The position numbers and the translations under genes were made by a program. Under the pieces are notes generated by a model. The model was not told the origin of the DNA. It made no database searches and saw nothing but the letters and a program-made list of their open reading frames with translations. Positions 56,639-64,000 of a DNA stretch of 64,000 bases are shown in pieces. The stretch is from VRUE01 sp963715455 (GTDB taxonomy: Bacteria; Actinomycetota; Thermoleophilia; Solirubrobacterales; 70-9), in contig OY970245.1 of NCBI GenBank assembly GCA_963715455.1, positions 2,294,001 through 2,358,000 of the forward strand, written 5' to 3'. The first letter of the stretch is position 1; each line of letters starts with the position of its first letter.

Positions 56639-57732
56639 TCAAGCGCTTTCGCCCAAAGTAGCGCCATCGGCGATCCAATCACGCGCAGCGTCTCGGCGAA
56701 ATGGAGACCCGCATCGGCGGCGAGGTGAGACATGCGGCGCAGCTCGTGGAAGTTGTGGACGCGGATCAGCGCAGGCTCGTCCTCTGAGGCAGCCGCCCGG
56801 CATTCCGACTCCGGGCAGATTGCCTGCAGGGCGTCTTCCTCGCCGGGAGTGACGCTGTCGAGGAGTCCCGGCAACTCGTAGCGAAGCGGCCCCCCGCCAC
56901 CGTTGTTCTTCTTACTTCCCTCGTCGCTCTTAACCCTCTCCTTGGGGCGGGTAAGAAGAGGCGATACGGTGCGGAAGTAGCGGGCGCCCGCGGTCATCGC
57001 ATCGGCGCCACCCGCGACGGCCACAGGCCCGAAGTACCCCGCAGAGTCGGCGACAGGTCGGGCGCCGTTGGCCTCGATCGCCTCGACAAGCTCAAGGTAG
57101 GCCACAATCTGATCGAAGTCACCCGAGTCAAAGCTTCTAATACGAATGAAGATCGTCTCCGCGCCAGCCTCGACAAAGCGCTTGGCCGCCTCCGTGACAA
57201 CACCGCTCCGAAGGCTCCCGGGCAGAGCCTGTAGATAAGCGAGGACCCGCTGGTCAGTCGCGCGCTCAGCGGTCGCATTGATCAGCTGGCAGTTGATCGT
57301 GGTCGAGCGCAGATCGCGGCGGTCAACCTCGACGTAGGGGGCAGCAAGAGGGCCAGCAGACTCTTGCAGGGAGACGGAGCGGTCGATCAGCTCGCCGCGT
57401 ATCTCCGCATCCGCAAGACCCTCAAGGGTCCAAGGCAGTGGCAGAGCCTGCGCGAGCGAACAGTTGCGCGCCCTCGGGGAAGTCCATTCGTGAGCGCGAT
57501 GGTGAATGTGAGGAGCAGTATGGGGATCGAGCGCCCACGACCACCCCTTGTCCTCCAAGGCGCCGCTGAGCAGGTCATGGTCCTGCCCATGCCGGCCGTC
57601 CTCCGGCGGGTAAGGAGCGAGATAGTTGGCCCGGATCACGCAGCCGTCAAAGGGCGGCTCATCGCCCAGCCCTTCAATGAAGGTCCAGTCGCGATCCTCA
57701 AGCCGCGCATAGAAAAGGCCACGTGAGGGCAT
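56608..57732 (-). CDS. Hypothetical 374-aa protein of the integrative element
   Basis: I do not recognise the family. The middle (about 150-260) alternates strands and helices (LRSTTINCQLINATAERATD, AGAETIFIRIRSFDSGDFDQ, VAYLELVEAIEANGARPVAD, GPVAVAGGADAMTAGARYF) as in TIM-barrel proteins. Three Cys in DALQAICPESECRAA and His in VHNFHELRRMSHLA near the C-terminus could bind metal. It is in the accessory region upstream of the conjugation genes. Confidence 0.6.
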   Translation of the reverse strand: MPSRGLFYARLEDRDWTFIEGLGDEPPFDGCVIRANYLAPYPPEDGRHGQDHDLLSGALEDKGWSWALDPHTAPHIHHRAHEWTSPRARNCSLAQALPLPWTLEGLADAEIRGELIDRSVSLQESAGPLAAPYVEVDRRDLRSTTINCQLINATAERATDQRVLAYLQALPGSLRSGVVTEAAKRFVEAGAETIFIRIRSFDSGDFDQIVAYLELVEAIEANGARPVADSAGYFGPVAVAGGADAMTAGARYFRTVSPLLTRPKERVKSDEGSKKNNGGGGPLRYELPGLLDSVTPGEEDALQAICPESECRAAASEDEPALIRVHNFHELRRMSHLAADAGLHFAETLRVIGSPMALLWAKALDQRAEGRRTA

Positions 57733-57824
57733 TGGATCGAAAATCTAGAGACGCACGAGGACGGAACCGTGCATATCGTCGGGATCCGAAGCGTGAAGTG
57801 CCTTCTCATCCCCCGCCATCGACC

Positions 57825-58079
57825 TCAGCGCTCTGCGAACCGCCCGAGCCGCGTCCCGCCTGGGTCCCAGCCCATCCCGTCGAGCAATTCTTCGGGCGGG
57901 ATGCCGAGGGAGCCGGCGAGCTTGACGACCGTGTCCACGCGGGCGACTCGTTCGCCGCGCTCAAGCTGGCCGACCGCCGTGCGGTGGAGGGATGCGCGAA
58001 CCGCCAGCTCTTCCTGGGAGAGCTTGGCCCGCCTACGGCAGTAGGCGAGGTTGTGGCCGAACTGGTCGGCGACCTTCAT
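57825..58079 (-). CDS. XRE-family regulator, copy 1
   Basis: 84 residues from the ATG at 58079: VADQFGHNLAYCRRRAKLSQ, EELAVRASLHRTAVGQLERG, then the tail DGMGWDPGGTRLGRFAER. It is a classic phage-type helix-turn-helix. It is about half identical by eye to the next gene, which it follows with a 4-bp overlap. The longer in-frame reading upstream overlaps that gene and is rejected. Confidence 0.85.
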   Translation of the reverse strand: MKVADQFGHNLAYCRRRAKLSQEELAVRASLHRTAVGQLERGERVARVDTVVKLAGSLGIPPEELLDGMGWDPGGTRLGRFAER

Positions 58080-58342
58080 CCCTCGCTCCGCTCCACAAAC
58101 CCGCCCGGCCGGTAGTCGCCGGGGGACCAATTGATGCCGGCGAGCAGGTCGTCGGCGGAGACTTCGAGGGAGCAGGTCAGCTTGATCAGCGTGTCGATGC
58201 GGCAAAGGCGCAGCCCCCGCTCAAGCTGACTTATCTCGGTCCGGTGCAGCGAGGCGAGGAAGCTCAGATCCTCTTGGGAGAGGTCGGCGCGCTTGCGGTG
58301 GCGGGCCAGGTTGTCCCCGAAGCGAGCGGCGAGGTCGATCAT
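58076..58342 (-). CDS. XRE-family regulator, copy 2 (tandem paralogue)
   Basis: 88 residues: LAARFGDNLARHRKRADLSQ, EDLSFLASLHRTEISQLERG, tail LLAGINWSPGDYRPGGFVER. The shared GDNLA/GHNLA start, SLHRT and the GxxWxPG..RxGxFxER tail show a tandem duplication with the neighbouring gene. The overlaps of 4 bp on both sides mean the three small genes are coupled. Confidence 0.85.
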   Translation of the reverse strand: MIDLAARFGDNLARHRKRADLSQEDLSFLASLHRTEISQLERGLRLCRIDTLIKLTCSLEVSADDLLAGINWSPGDYRPGGFVERSEG

Positions 58343-58695
58343 CGTCTCTCCCCTCCCCCGAGCTGCGCGTGCAAACCATGCAGGGCTTCGTGCTCGGCGA
58401 CAACGCGGCTGTACTCGTTGCCCCTATCGATGATGTGAGCCAGGTCGCCGACCAAATCGCGCACGTCCTGGTCGGGGACGATTACAAGCGGGTCCAGCGC
58501 CGCGAGGAGTCGCCCGTATGCGGCGTCCTCGCGGCGCAGGTAGTCGGGGTCTTTGAGGTCGTCGGGGTAGTCCTGCAGCTCGTCACGGACGCCCTCGCGG
58601 GCGCGCTCGAACGTGTCCCGTAGGAAGCGGGTGTGATCGGCGGGGAGTTTGAGGGCAACGGCAGCGCCGCGACCCATAGGGTTCTCGTTAGCCAT
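58339..58695 (-). CDS. Hypothetical 118-aa helical protein, first of the XRE trio
   Basis: 118 residues, acidic and helical: LPADHTRFLRDTFERAREGV, RDELQDYPDDLKDPDYLRRE and DAAYGRLLAALDPLVIVPDQ. A similar small protein often stands next to XRE genes in mobile elements. It overlaps copy 2 by 4 bp and is first in the operon. Function unknown. Confidence 0.62.
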   Translation of the reverse strand: MANENPMGRGAAVALKLPADHTRFLRDTFERAREGVRDELQDYPDDLKDPDYLRREDAAYGRLLAALDPLVIVPDQDVRDLVGDLAHIIDRGNEYSRVVAEHEALHGLHAQLGGGERR

Positions 58696-58721
58696 GAGGA
58701 GGCGTGTTCTCCTTGTGGTCA

Positions 58722-58761
58722 GGCGGCCCGTCGCGTTAGCGCGCGGCGGGTCGCCGTTTTT
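58722..58761 (+). terminator. Rho-independent-type hairpin with T-tract, plus strand
   Basis: GGCGGCCCGTCGCG (58722-58735) and CGCGGCGGGTCGCC (58742-58755) form a 14-bp stem with two G-U pairs, followed by GTTTTT. It points in the plus direction, although the genes on both sides are on the minus strand. It may end an antisense transcript or act as a leader structure for the 118-aa gene in the other direction. Confidence 0.55.
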
Positions 58762-58809
58762 GATTTCGACCCCGGAGGCTACCAGAGCCGAAGGGGAAAC
58801 CCCAACGGT

Positions 58810-59010
58810 CTATTCGCCCCGAAGGATTTCCCTGACCCTCGTTGGATGCAACCCGACTGCGCGGCCGATATCGCGCAGCGACGATCCTGCTTTCTGTGCT
58901 CGCTCGAAGCTTTTCCGTCGCGCCTTGCGTGCTGCGGTGACGTTCTGCTTGTAGTCGAGCTGAGCGCGTTTCGCTTCGGCGAGCGCTTTCTCTTTCGGAT
59001 CATTCGCCAC
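58810..59010 (-). CDS. Small HTH protein
   Basis: 66 residues: a Lys/Ala/Arg-rich first helix (KEKALAEAKRAQLDYKQNVT, AARKARRKSFERAQKAG) and a C-terminal helix-turn-helix (SSLRDIGRAVGLHPTRVREI). The HTH resembles homeodomain-like resolvase or sigma-type HTH domains. It diverges from the two-gene plus-strand unit at 59022. Confidence 0.72.
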   Translation of the reverse strand: MANDPKEKALAEAKRAQLDYKQNVTAARKARRKSFERAQKAGSSLRDIGRAVGLHPTRVREILRGE

Positions 59011-59021
59011 TCGCGGAGCCT

Positions 59022-59363
59022 ATGGCGTCGCTGTCCGCCTCGCGTGTGAGGCTGGCAACCGTGCCCTACGAGCGGACCATCGAGATCGGGATCATCGACG
59101 GCGTCGTCGTACGCCTCAGCCACTCGGGGCGGCCAATCGAGCGCTACTCAGTCGTCCTCCTTGCGTTCGTAGACGGCGAGTGGCAGACGATTCGCGTCTA
59201 CGACAACCATCTCGGAACCCACCACATGCACCGCTACACTCGGCAAGGTGGAAAGCATCCGGAAGCTCCGTTCCACGAGGGGTCGACCAACGAGGCTATT
59301 CCGGCTGCAATCGCCCACCTGAAAGCCCATTGGGAAGCGATAATCGAATCATGGAGAAGCTAG
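59022..59363 (+). CDS. Hypothetical 113-aa protein (DUF7718-like)
   Basis: 113 residues: TIEIGIIDGVVVRLSHSGRP, IERYSVVLLAFVDGEWQTIR, VYDNHLGTHHMHRYTRQGGK and AIAHLKAHWEAIIESWRS. A compact beta-rich domain with clustered His, similar to small toxRelE-neighbour-like or DUF7718 proteins; this is from memory and not checked. Coupled to the next gene, which overlaps by 13 bp. Confidence 0.6.
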   Translation: MASLSASRVRLATVPYERTIEIGIIDGVVVRLSHSGRPIERYSVVLLAFVDGEWQTIRVYDNHLGTHHMHRYTRQGGKHPEAPFHEGSTNEAIPAAIAHLKAHWEAIIESWRS

Positions 59364-59725
59364 CCCGCAGCAAAAACACACCCGGCACCGACGCCGCCTT
59401 CGACCTTCTCGGTCGTGTTGCTGTCGATCCCGAAACCGATGAGCGCTACCCGGATACAACGGTGCTCATCCCGGCCGACTCTCCCGACGCCTCAAAGCTG
59501 ATGTCTCAAGCCGTGGCCGAGCGGAAGCCAATCGCAATCGTCTTCCCCGACGGCTCAGACGTGGTCTGGCGACCCCCCGCAGCAACGGGACCGGTTCTCC
59601 TGCTGTCGATTTGCCTCCTGTGGCTTGCCGACCACGTTCGGCGCAAGCGAGACCGCCCGACCTTTGTACCCCGCGAGTGGGTCACCGAGTTTCACGCGGC
59701 GGGCGGGCACAAGCTCGCTGCATAA
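59351..59725 (+). CDS. Hypothetical single-pass membrane protein
   Basis: 124 residues from the ATG at 59351. A soluble N-terminal part (SKNTPGTDAAFDLLGRVAVD, ETDERYPDTTVLIPADSPDA) is followed by one membrane helix (about 77-92, TGPVLLLSICLLWLADHV) and a basic tail. It partners with the 113-aa gene. It ends before a large structured inverted repeat. Confidence 0.58.
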   Translation: MEKLARSKNTPGTDAAFDLLGRVAVDPETDERYPDTTVLIPADSPDASKLMSQAVAERKPIAIVFPDGSDVVWRPPAATGPVLLLSICLLWLADHVRRKRDRPTFVPREWVTEFHAAGGHKLAA

Positions 59726-59763
59726 GCCTCAGGCGCACCTGCCCCCCGATCTACCTGCCAAAC

Positions 59764-59837
59764 AGCACCGCTCGGGTGGCAGTCAAGGGCGCGAAGCGCC
59801 CGACCCCGCAGGGGTTGACGGCCACCCGAGCGGTGCT
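59764..59837. repeat. 74-nt three-way-junction inverted repeat
   Basis: A 17-bp perfect stem (59764-59780 with 59821-59837, starting AGCACCGCTCGGGTGGC) continues after one mismatch with GTCAA/TTGAC. It then opens to two hairpins: GGGCGC-GAA-GCGCCC (59787-59801) and CCCC-GCA-GGGG (59804-59814). It lies between convergent ends at 59725 and 59860. It may be a terminator, a transfer-origin-like site or an RNA. Confidence 0.7.
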
Positions 59838-59859
59838 TCAATCGGCGGTAGGTCGGGGG

Positions 59860-62800
59860 TCAACGACCGATGCTCAGCCCTCTGCCAAGCTGCCGCGCTC
59901 TCGCTGCGTGTTGTCCCAGGCCTAGCGCTCGCTGTGCCTCAAGGAGCCGCCGCCGCGCTGCTTCCTGCCGCGCACGCTCAGCTCCTCGTTTCGCCTCTCG
60001 GCCAAGGGCTTTGTTCGGGTCCTTGATGCCGTGCTCCTGGCGGTAGCGCTCGATCTGCGAGACGCCGCGGTCCCATGCCTTCCGCTTGGCCGGATCGCTC
60101 GGCCTCTCCCCCAGCTCGTTCTTGATGTAGGCGGGCGGGGAGATCCGCGCCGCGATGATCGCCAGCTCGCGCCGCTGCGCGAGAACCTGATCGGTGACGG
60201 CCAGCTCGCGGCGGGCGGCATCCCCGACTGCGGGCATGTTCACCAGCTCGGCCTCAAGGCGGGCAGTCTCCCGACGCGAGCGCGCCTCCCGGGAGTCGAT
60301 GCGGGCCAGCTCCTCGCGGCGCTCGCGTCGCGGCAGCGCCTGCGCCGCCTCGCGCTCGACTCCAAAGCCCTCGATGTGCTCGCGGGCTCGCTCGATCCGC
60401 TCCTGCAAGCTGCGCCGTTGGCTCTCCATGCTCTCCTCCCGGCCTGCGGCGATTCGTAGCTCATTGCGGCGGGCGACCAAATCCTCGGTCGGCAGGCCGG
60501 AGAACTTCGAGCGCAATGCCTCGTCGTGCGCGGCGAGCTGCGCGCGGTCGCGCTCGGCGGCTTCGCCGATGTGCGGGATGCCCTCGCGCAGGTGGGGCGA
60601 GGACGGCGCGATCTCCTCGCGGTGGGCCTGAATCTCGGGCGTGGCGTAGATGAACGTCTCCTCGCGGCTGCGCGAGGTGGCGACGTATAGCTCCTGCTTG
60701 TCCATCGAGGGGTCGGCCGCGACGAATGCCCGGTCAACGGTCGTGCCCTGCGCCGAGTACGTCGTCACGGCGTAGGCGTGTTCGAGCGCCGGGGCATCGG
60801 AGTGCGGATTGGCCCGCGCCAGGTAGTCGGCTCCGATCTCGACCGCCTTGGCCTGGTCGATACCGTCGAGGACGACGCGCCCCTCGGCCGCGTCGACCTC
60901 GGCGATTCGCCAGCGCTCGCGGTTGAAGACCTCCGCGCGCGGATCGTTGACGCGGGTGATGACGAGATCGCCGGCGGCGAAGCTCGCCTCGCCGACCTCG
61001 ATCTCCTGCCGGCCGAGCTGCCCGGCCTGGCGGCGGACCTCTCGTGCGATCTCGTTCAGCCGCGCGACCTCGGCGTTCTGCTTGGCGAACATCACCGTGT
61101 CCTCCCCACGCTCGAATGCTTTATGCCAGTCGCGCACCATCGCCTCGCGGCGCTCCTCGGCGTTCGGGGCGACCGTGACCCGCTCTTGCGACTGGTAGAG
61201 GGCAAGCGCCTCGCGGCCCTCGCCTTCGCGTATCCGCTTTGCGGCGTCCCGGTCGAGGTCGTGGCGGTGGCGGATCACCTCGTAAAGGTGGATCGGATCG
61301 GTGCGCTCGGCGAGTGCCCGGAACAGGCCGCCCGCCTCGATCTCGCCAAGCTGCTCGGGATCGCCGACGAGGACGAGCTTCGCCTGCGCTCGCTCGGCAT
61401 GGGAGACAAGTCGTGCCAGGGTGGCTGAGTCCACCATCCCGGCCTCGTCGATCAAGAGCACCGATTCATGTGGCAAGCCCTCGCCGCCTTCGTGCTCGGC
61501 TCGGTCGAGCCTCAAGAGCAGGCTTGCGATGCTCGAAGCGGGCAAGCCCTCGGCCCGCATCACGTTCGCAGCTCGCCAGGTCGGGGCTGCGGCGCGTAGC
61601 TCGATCCCGGCCTGCGCCCATCCCTCGGCTGCGGCGACGATGGCGAAGGTCTTGCCGCTGCCCGCCTCGCCGATCACCACGGCGACTCCTTCGGGGCTCG
61701 TCAGGAGACGGCGGATCATCTCGCGCTGGTCGGCCTTCAAGGTCGGGCGAGCGCCGATCACGCGGGCCGCGATCAGCTCGCCTGCCGGGTCCGGTCCCTG
61801 GGTGCGCATTCGCTCGGCGGCTGCCAGCGCCTCGCGCTCCAACTCCCAGATTCGCCGCGTCGTGTAGCGGGGGCCTTTCCCACCGTCGCCGATCTGGATC
61901 ACGGAATCGGACGCGAGAAAGGCATCGGCCAACCGCTCGACCTCCGCGCCCGATGCTCCTTGGCGCAGCGAGTCGGCGACGGCTTGGATCGCCTCGCGGC
62001 GGTCGAAATGGGACGCCGCGGCCGTGACGGCGCGGCCAAGCTGCGCCTCTGAGACGGCGGGAGCATCGGGGCGCTCGATCCTCAGCGCCGCCTCCGGGTC
62101 GAAGGTGCGCGCGATCGTCTCGCGGTCCAAGCCGATCTCCTCAGCCCTCGATCGCCAGCGCGCCAGCAGCTCGCCGCGGCCGACGTCGCGCTCCTTCGGC
62201 TTGCGAGTGGCGAGTGCGGCGACCTGCATCGAGCGAGCGGAGGCGTCCGCGCCCGCCGCCTCGAGTATCTGTTGGCGGCGGGTGGAGAAGGCTCGCAGGT
62301 GCTCGTCGGCGAAGCCCGCGATCTCGGCGATGCCCTTGCGGGTCGGCTGCCACTCGACGCCGAGGCGGCGGGTCAGCCCGTGGCGAAGATGGGCCTCGTA
62401 GATGTAGCTGGCGGTCTTGGCCTGGTTGTAGATCGCCGGGTGGTAGAGCCGGGTCCAGCGCCCATCCGGTCCCTTCGTCGCATTGGCAATCAGGACGTGG
62501 GTGTGCAGCTGCGGATCGCCCGCTCGGGATGAGCGGTGGACGTAGCCTGCCGCCAGGTAGCCGTTGCCCTGGACGAACTCCGAGCCTCCGGCTCCTCTGC
62601 GGGTCCAGCACGCCTCGCGCTGCATGTAGTCGAGCGCGGCGGCGACAGCTTCGCGGTGGGCGGCTTTGACTTCGAGCGCGGCGACGGGCCCGCCGAGACC
62701 CCAGAGCAGGGAAACCGACTTGGGGGCGGAGAACGTGAGATCGAAGCCGGGGACCGAGCCGCTGGAAGGGATGCCGCGCATCCCGACCAGCGGCTCGCCG

Positions 62801-63000
62801 TCTACCGGGTTGCGGCCCGTCAGCATCGCTTCGAGCTGGGCCGCCTCGACCTCGCCCGACAGGCCCAGATCCTCGGCGGCGTCGCCGAGCCATTCTCCGG
62901 CGACCTCGCCCTCGCCGGAGTAGTAGTCCTCAGCGCCTTCGGCGACCTTGTCGAGGTAGTAGCGCTCCTGGCCTTTGCCGAGCTTGCCGATGGACAGCAT
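59860..63000 (-). CDS. MobF/TraA-type relaxase-helicase
   Basis: 1046 residues from the ATG at 63000 (MLSIGKLGKGQERYYLDKVA), choosing the start nearest the usual N-terminus. N-terminal relaxase: Tyr14-Tyr15 and Tyr26-Tyr27 as candidate nucleophiles, and the metal His in SSRAGDPQLHTHVLIANATK (H166, H168, plus H155). C-terminal RecD-like helicase: VVIGEAGSGKTFAIVAAAEG (Walker A), LLIDEAGMVDSATLARLVSH (Walker B) and VTTYSAQGTTVDRAFVA. A long coiled-coil tail follows. It nicks at oriT and unwinds DNA for conjugal transfer. Confidence 0.93.
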   Translation of the reverse strand: MLSIGKLGKGQERYYLDKVAEGAEDYYSGEGEVAGEWLGDAAEDLGLSGEVEAAQLEAMLTGRNPVDGEPLVGMRGIPSSGSVPGFDLTFSAPKSVSLLWGLGGPVAALEVKAAHREAVAAALDYMQREACWTRRGAGGSEFVQGNGYLAAGYVHRSSRAGDPQLHTHVLIANATKGPDGRWTRLYHPAIYNQAKTASYIYEAHLRHGLTRRLGVEWQPTRKGIAEIAGFADEHLRAFSTRRQQILEAAGADASARSMQVAALATRKPKERDVGRGELLARWRSRAEEIGLDRETIARTFDPEAALRIERPDAPAVSEAQLGRAVTAAASHFDRREAIQAVADSLRQGASGAEVERLADAFLASDSVIQIGDGGKGPRYTTRRIWELEREALAAAERMRTQGPDPAGELIAARVIGARPTLKADQREMIRRLLTSPEGVAVVIGEAGSGKTFAIVAAAEGWAQAGIELRAAAPTWRAANVMRAEGLPASSIASLLLRLDRAEHEGGEGLPHESVLLIDEAGMVDSATLARLVSHAERAQAKLVLVGDPEQLGEIEAGGLFRALAERTDPIHLYEVIRHRHDLDRDAAKRIREGEGREALALYQSQERVTVAPNAEERREAMVRDWHKAFERGEDTVMFAKQNAEVARLNEIAREVRRQAGQLGRQEIEVGEASFAAGDLVITRVNDPRAEVFNRERWRIAEVDAAEGRVVLDGIDQAKAVEIGADYLARANPHSDAPALEHAYAVTTYSAQGTTVDRAFVAADPSMDKQELYVATSRSREETFIYATPEIQAHREEIAPSSPHLREGIPHIGEAAERDRAQLAAHDEALRSKFSGLPTEDLVARRNELRIAAGREESMESQRRSLQERIERAREHIEGFGVEREAAQALPRRERREELARIDSREARSRRETARLEAELVNMPAVGDAARRELAVTDQVLAQRRELAIIAARISPPAYIKNELGERPSDPAKRKAWDRGVSQIERYRQEHGIKDPNKALGREAKRGAERARQEAARRRLLEAQRALGLGQHAARARQLGRGLSIGR

Positions 63001-63084
63001 CACCCTCTCTGTCCAACGGGAGCGCGTTTTGCCCCGCTCTCTTAACAAAGTGATAGGGCGTGAGGGTGGTTGCTGTTGGCTGTT

Positions 63085-63138
63085 GGGCCTTCGGCCCTGA
63101 TGGCTCTCTCATGGCTGACATTGCCGCCCTGAGAGAGC
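63085..63138. other. Inverted repeats upstream of the relaxase gene, candidate oriT
   Basis: Two perfect inverted repeats stand in the 290-bp gap before the relaxase: GGGCC-TTC-GGCCC (63085-63097) and GCTCTCTCA (63103-63111) with TGAGAGAGC (63130-63138). oriT sites usually lie near the relaxase start and carry such repeats. No nic consensus is assigned. The rest of 63001-63290 shows no clear gene. Confidence 0.4.
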
Positions 63139-63290
63139 GCATCCTTGGCTGGTAGCTGTTGCCTTTCTCGTGGGTCTTTTCTGGCTGGCTGTCGTTGCTT
63201 GGAGGTGGTTGTCGGTGAGGTTGCAACCCTCCTCGCCCGCCGTCACGCCGAATTGCTGGGGGCGTTCGCTGGCGTTTTCGGACATATCCG

Positions 63291-63614
63291 ATGCAAACGA
63301 CCGCCTCGATGGACAGCAGGTACGCCATGCCAAACCGCCCTTCTCCCCCTCGCCTCGGCTTGACCGTCGAGGAGGCCGCCGAAGCGGTCGGGATGAGTGA
63401 GTCGTCCTTCAAGCGGCACGTTCAGCCTGAACTTCGGATCGTCCGTCGAGGCAGCCTGCGGATCATCCCCGTGCCCGAGATCGAAAGGTGGCTGGAAGGC
63501 AATGCGACGTTCGCCGGAATCGCCCGCCCGGCGTCTAGAATGTCTCAGACAATAAAGCGCCCCCGCGCCGTTGCACCGGCCGGGGGCATGGCCCATAGAG
63601 AGGATGCTCCATGA
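63291..63614 (+). CDS. Excisionase-like HTH protein
   Basis: 107 residues; starts at 63309 or 63327 are also possible. The MerR-like excisionase core is LGLTVEEAAEAVGMSESSFK, RHVQPELRIVRRGSLRIIPV, PEIERWLEG. It overlaps the integrase ATG by 4 bp (63611-63614). Together they form the excision/integration module of the element. Confidence 0.82.
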   Translation: MQTTASMDSRYAMPNRPSPPRLGLTVEEAAEAVGMSESSFKRHVQPELRIVRRGSLRIIPVPEIERWLEGNATFAGIARPASRMSQTIKRPRAVAPAGGMAHREDAP

Positions 63615-64000
63615 GCAACAAGAAGCGTAGTCCGGCCCTTCAAGGGATCGAAGTCCGAACGGACGCGAAGGGCCGCAAGCGATACAGGGGCACCGCCCAC
63701 GACAAGGCCGTCGGCAAGTACGCACGAGGGCCGTGGACGGGGTCGCTAGCCGAGGCACGATCTTGGCGCGTAGATGCGCAAGCGCGCCTACAGGCAGGCA
63801 CCCTCTCAGCCGCCGCCGGACCCACCGTCACCGAGGCAGCGGAGGAGTTCATCGCCGACATGAAGTCGGACACGTTCCGGCAGAAGGGCGGGCATGCCTA
63901 CAAGCCGAGCACCATTCGCGGCTACGAGCGCGACCTGAACAACCATGTGATCCCCGAGCTGCGGTCGAAGCGAATCGGCCGCCTACAGCGCCCAGAGCTT
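63611..64000 (+). CDS. Tyrosine recombinase (integrase), N-terminal part
   Basis: 130 codons are present before the window ends. The N-terminal arm-binding-like part (RTDAKGRKRYRGTAHDKAVG) and the SAM-like core-binding domain (VTEAAEEFIADMKSDTFRQK, STIRGYERDLNNHVIPELRS, KRIGRLQRPEL) are typical of actinophage and ICE integrases. The catalytic domain and the attachment site lie beyond the edge. Confidence 0.88.
   Translation, partial: MSNKKRSPALQGIEVRTDAKGRKRYRGTAHDKAVGKYARGPWTGSLAEARSWRVDAQARLQAGTLSAAAGPTVTEAAEEFIADMKSDTFRQKGGHAYKPSTIRGYERDLNNHVIPELRSKRIGRLQRPEL

Noticed and set aside
59764..59837. tRNA-like cloverleaf
   Set aside because: There is no anticodon arm, T-loop or CCA-type acceptor; only the branched shape is similar. 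It is also not an attC site, as the core box at the expected place does not match.

Overview
The window is GC-rich, gene-dense bacterial chromosome with many GTG/TTG starts, 4-bp ATGA overlaps and several apparently leaderless genes. Gene content (HU, CysO/CysM/Mec cysteine synthesis, SufU-type SUF system, WS/DGAT acyltransferase, DUF1802, exported TolB/NHL beta-propellers with Lys/Arg-rich tails, MobF relaxase) points to a high-GC actinobacterium, most likely Thermoleophilia/Solirubrobacterales. That placement is inferred from the proteins; there is no rRNA gene in the window, and I recognised no tRNA or CRISPR array.

Layout. 0-8.6 kb: a truncated D,D-carboxypeptidase, a LysM protein, pyrF-HU, a TldD/PmbA protease operon with two small partners, a small-protein/nucleotidyltransferase pair, a CDF transporter, rdgB and rph. 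8.6-10.4 kb: a VapBC pair, one Flp-type pilin and a TetR-type ligand domain without its HTH. 10.4-19.6 kb: five co-directional genes for exported proteins (collagen-like, NHL/TolB propeller, a 960-aa protein with four internal repeats, a 259-aa relative, a 356-aa HtaA-like protein) behind a TTGACA promoter. 19.7-28.4 kb: glycosyltransferase, small membrane proteins, a coiled-coil protein coupled to nadB, hyuA-hyuB, DUF1802.

28.4-33.1 kb is a sulfur-carrier cysteine pathway: Mec protease, CysM, CysO, and a rhodanese-ThiF activating enzyme. An inverted-repeat-bounded segment of about 0.7 kb splits it. A 17-bp promoter-like repeat sits upstream of both halves. 33.1-38 kb: HtpX, a NarL-type kinase and regulator separated by an AbiEi/DUF559 gene with a hairpin around its start codon, and an MFS exporter. 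38-45 kb: a SUF iron-sulfur locus in two blocks (Rrf2-sufC-sufS-sufU, then Rieske-sufB-sufD). 45-51.4 kb: membrane protein plus cupredoxin-like partner, thioredoxin-like protein, ispH, WS/DGAT and fxsA.

51.4-64 kb is accessory. A two-gene unit (DUF4365-TPR protein and a membrane protein) is flanked by two related, decayed gene tails. After it comes an integrative element: wHTH regulator with a divergent palindrome, unknown genes, a tandem pair of XRE regulators, a three-way-junction inverted repeat, a MobF relaxase-helicase, an excisionase-like gene and the start of a tyrosine integrase cut by the window edge. The best candidates for something new are the exported-repeat operon, the DUF4365/membrane pair, the split cysteine locus with its shared control element, and the structured inverted repeats.
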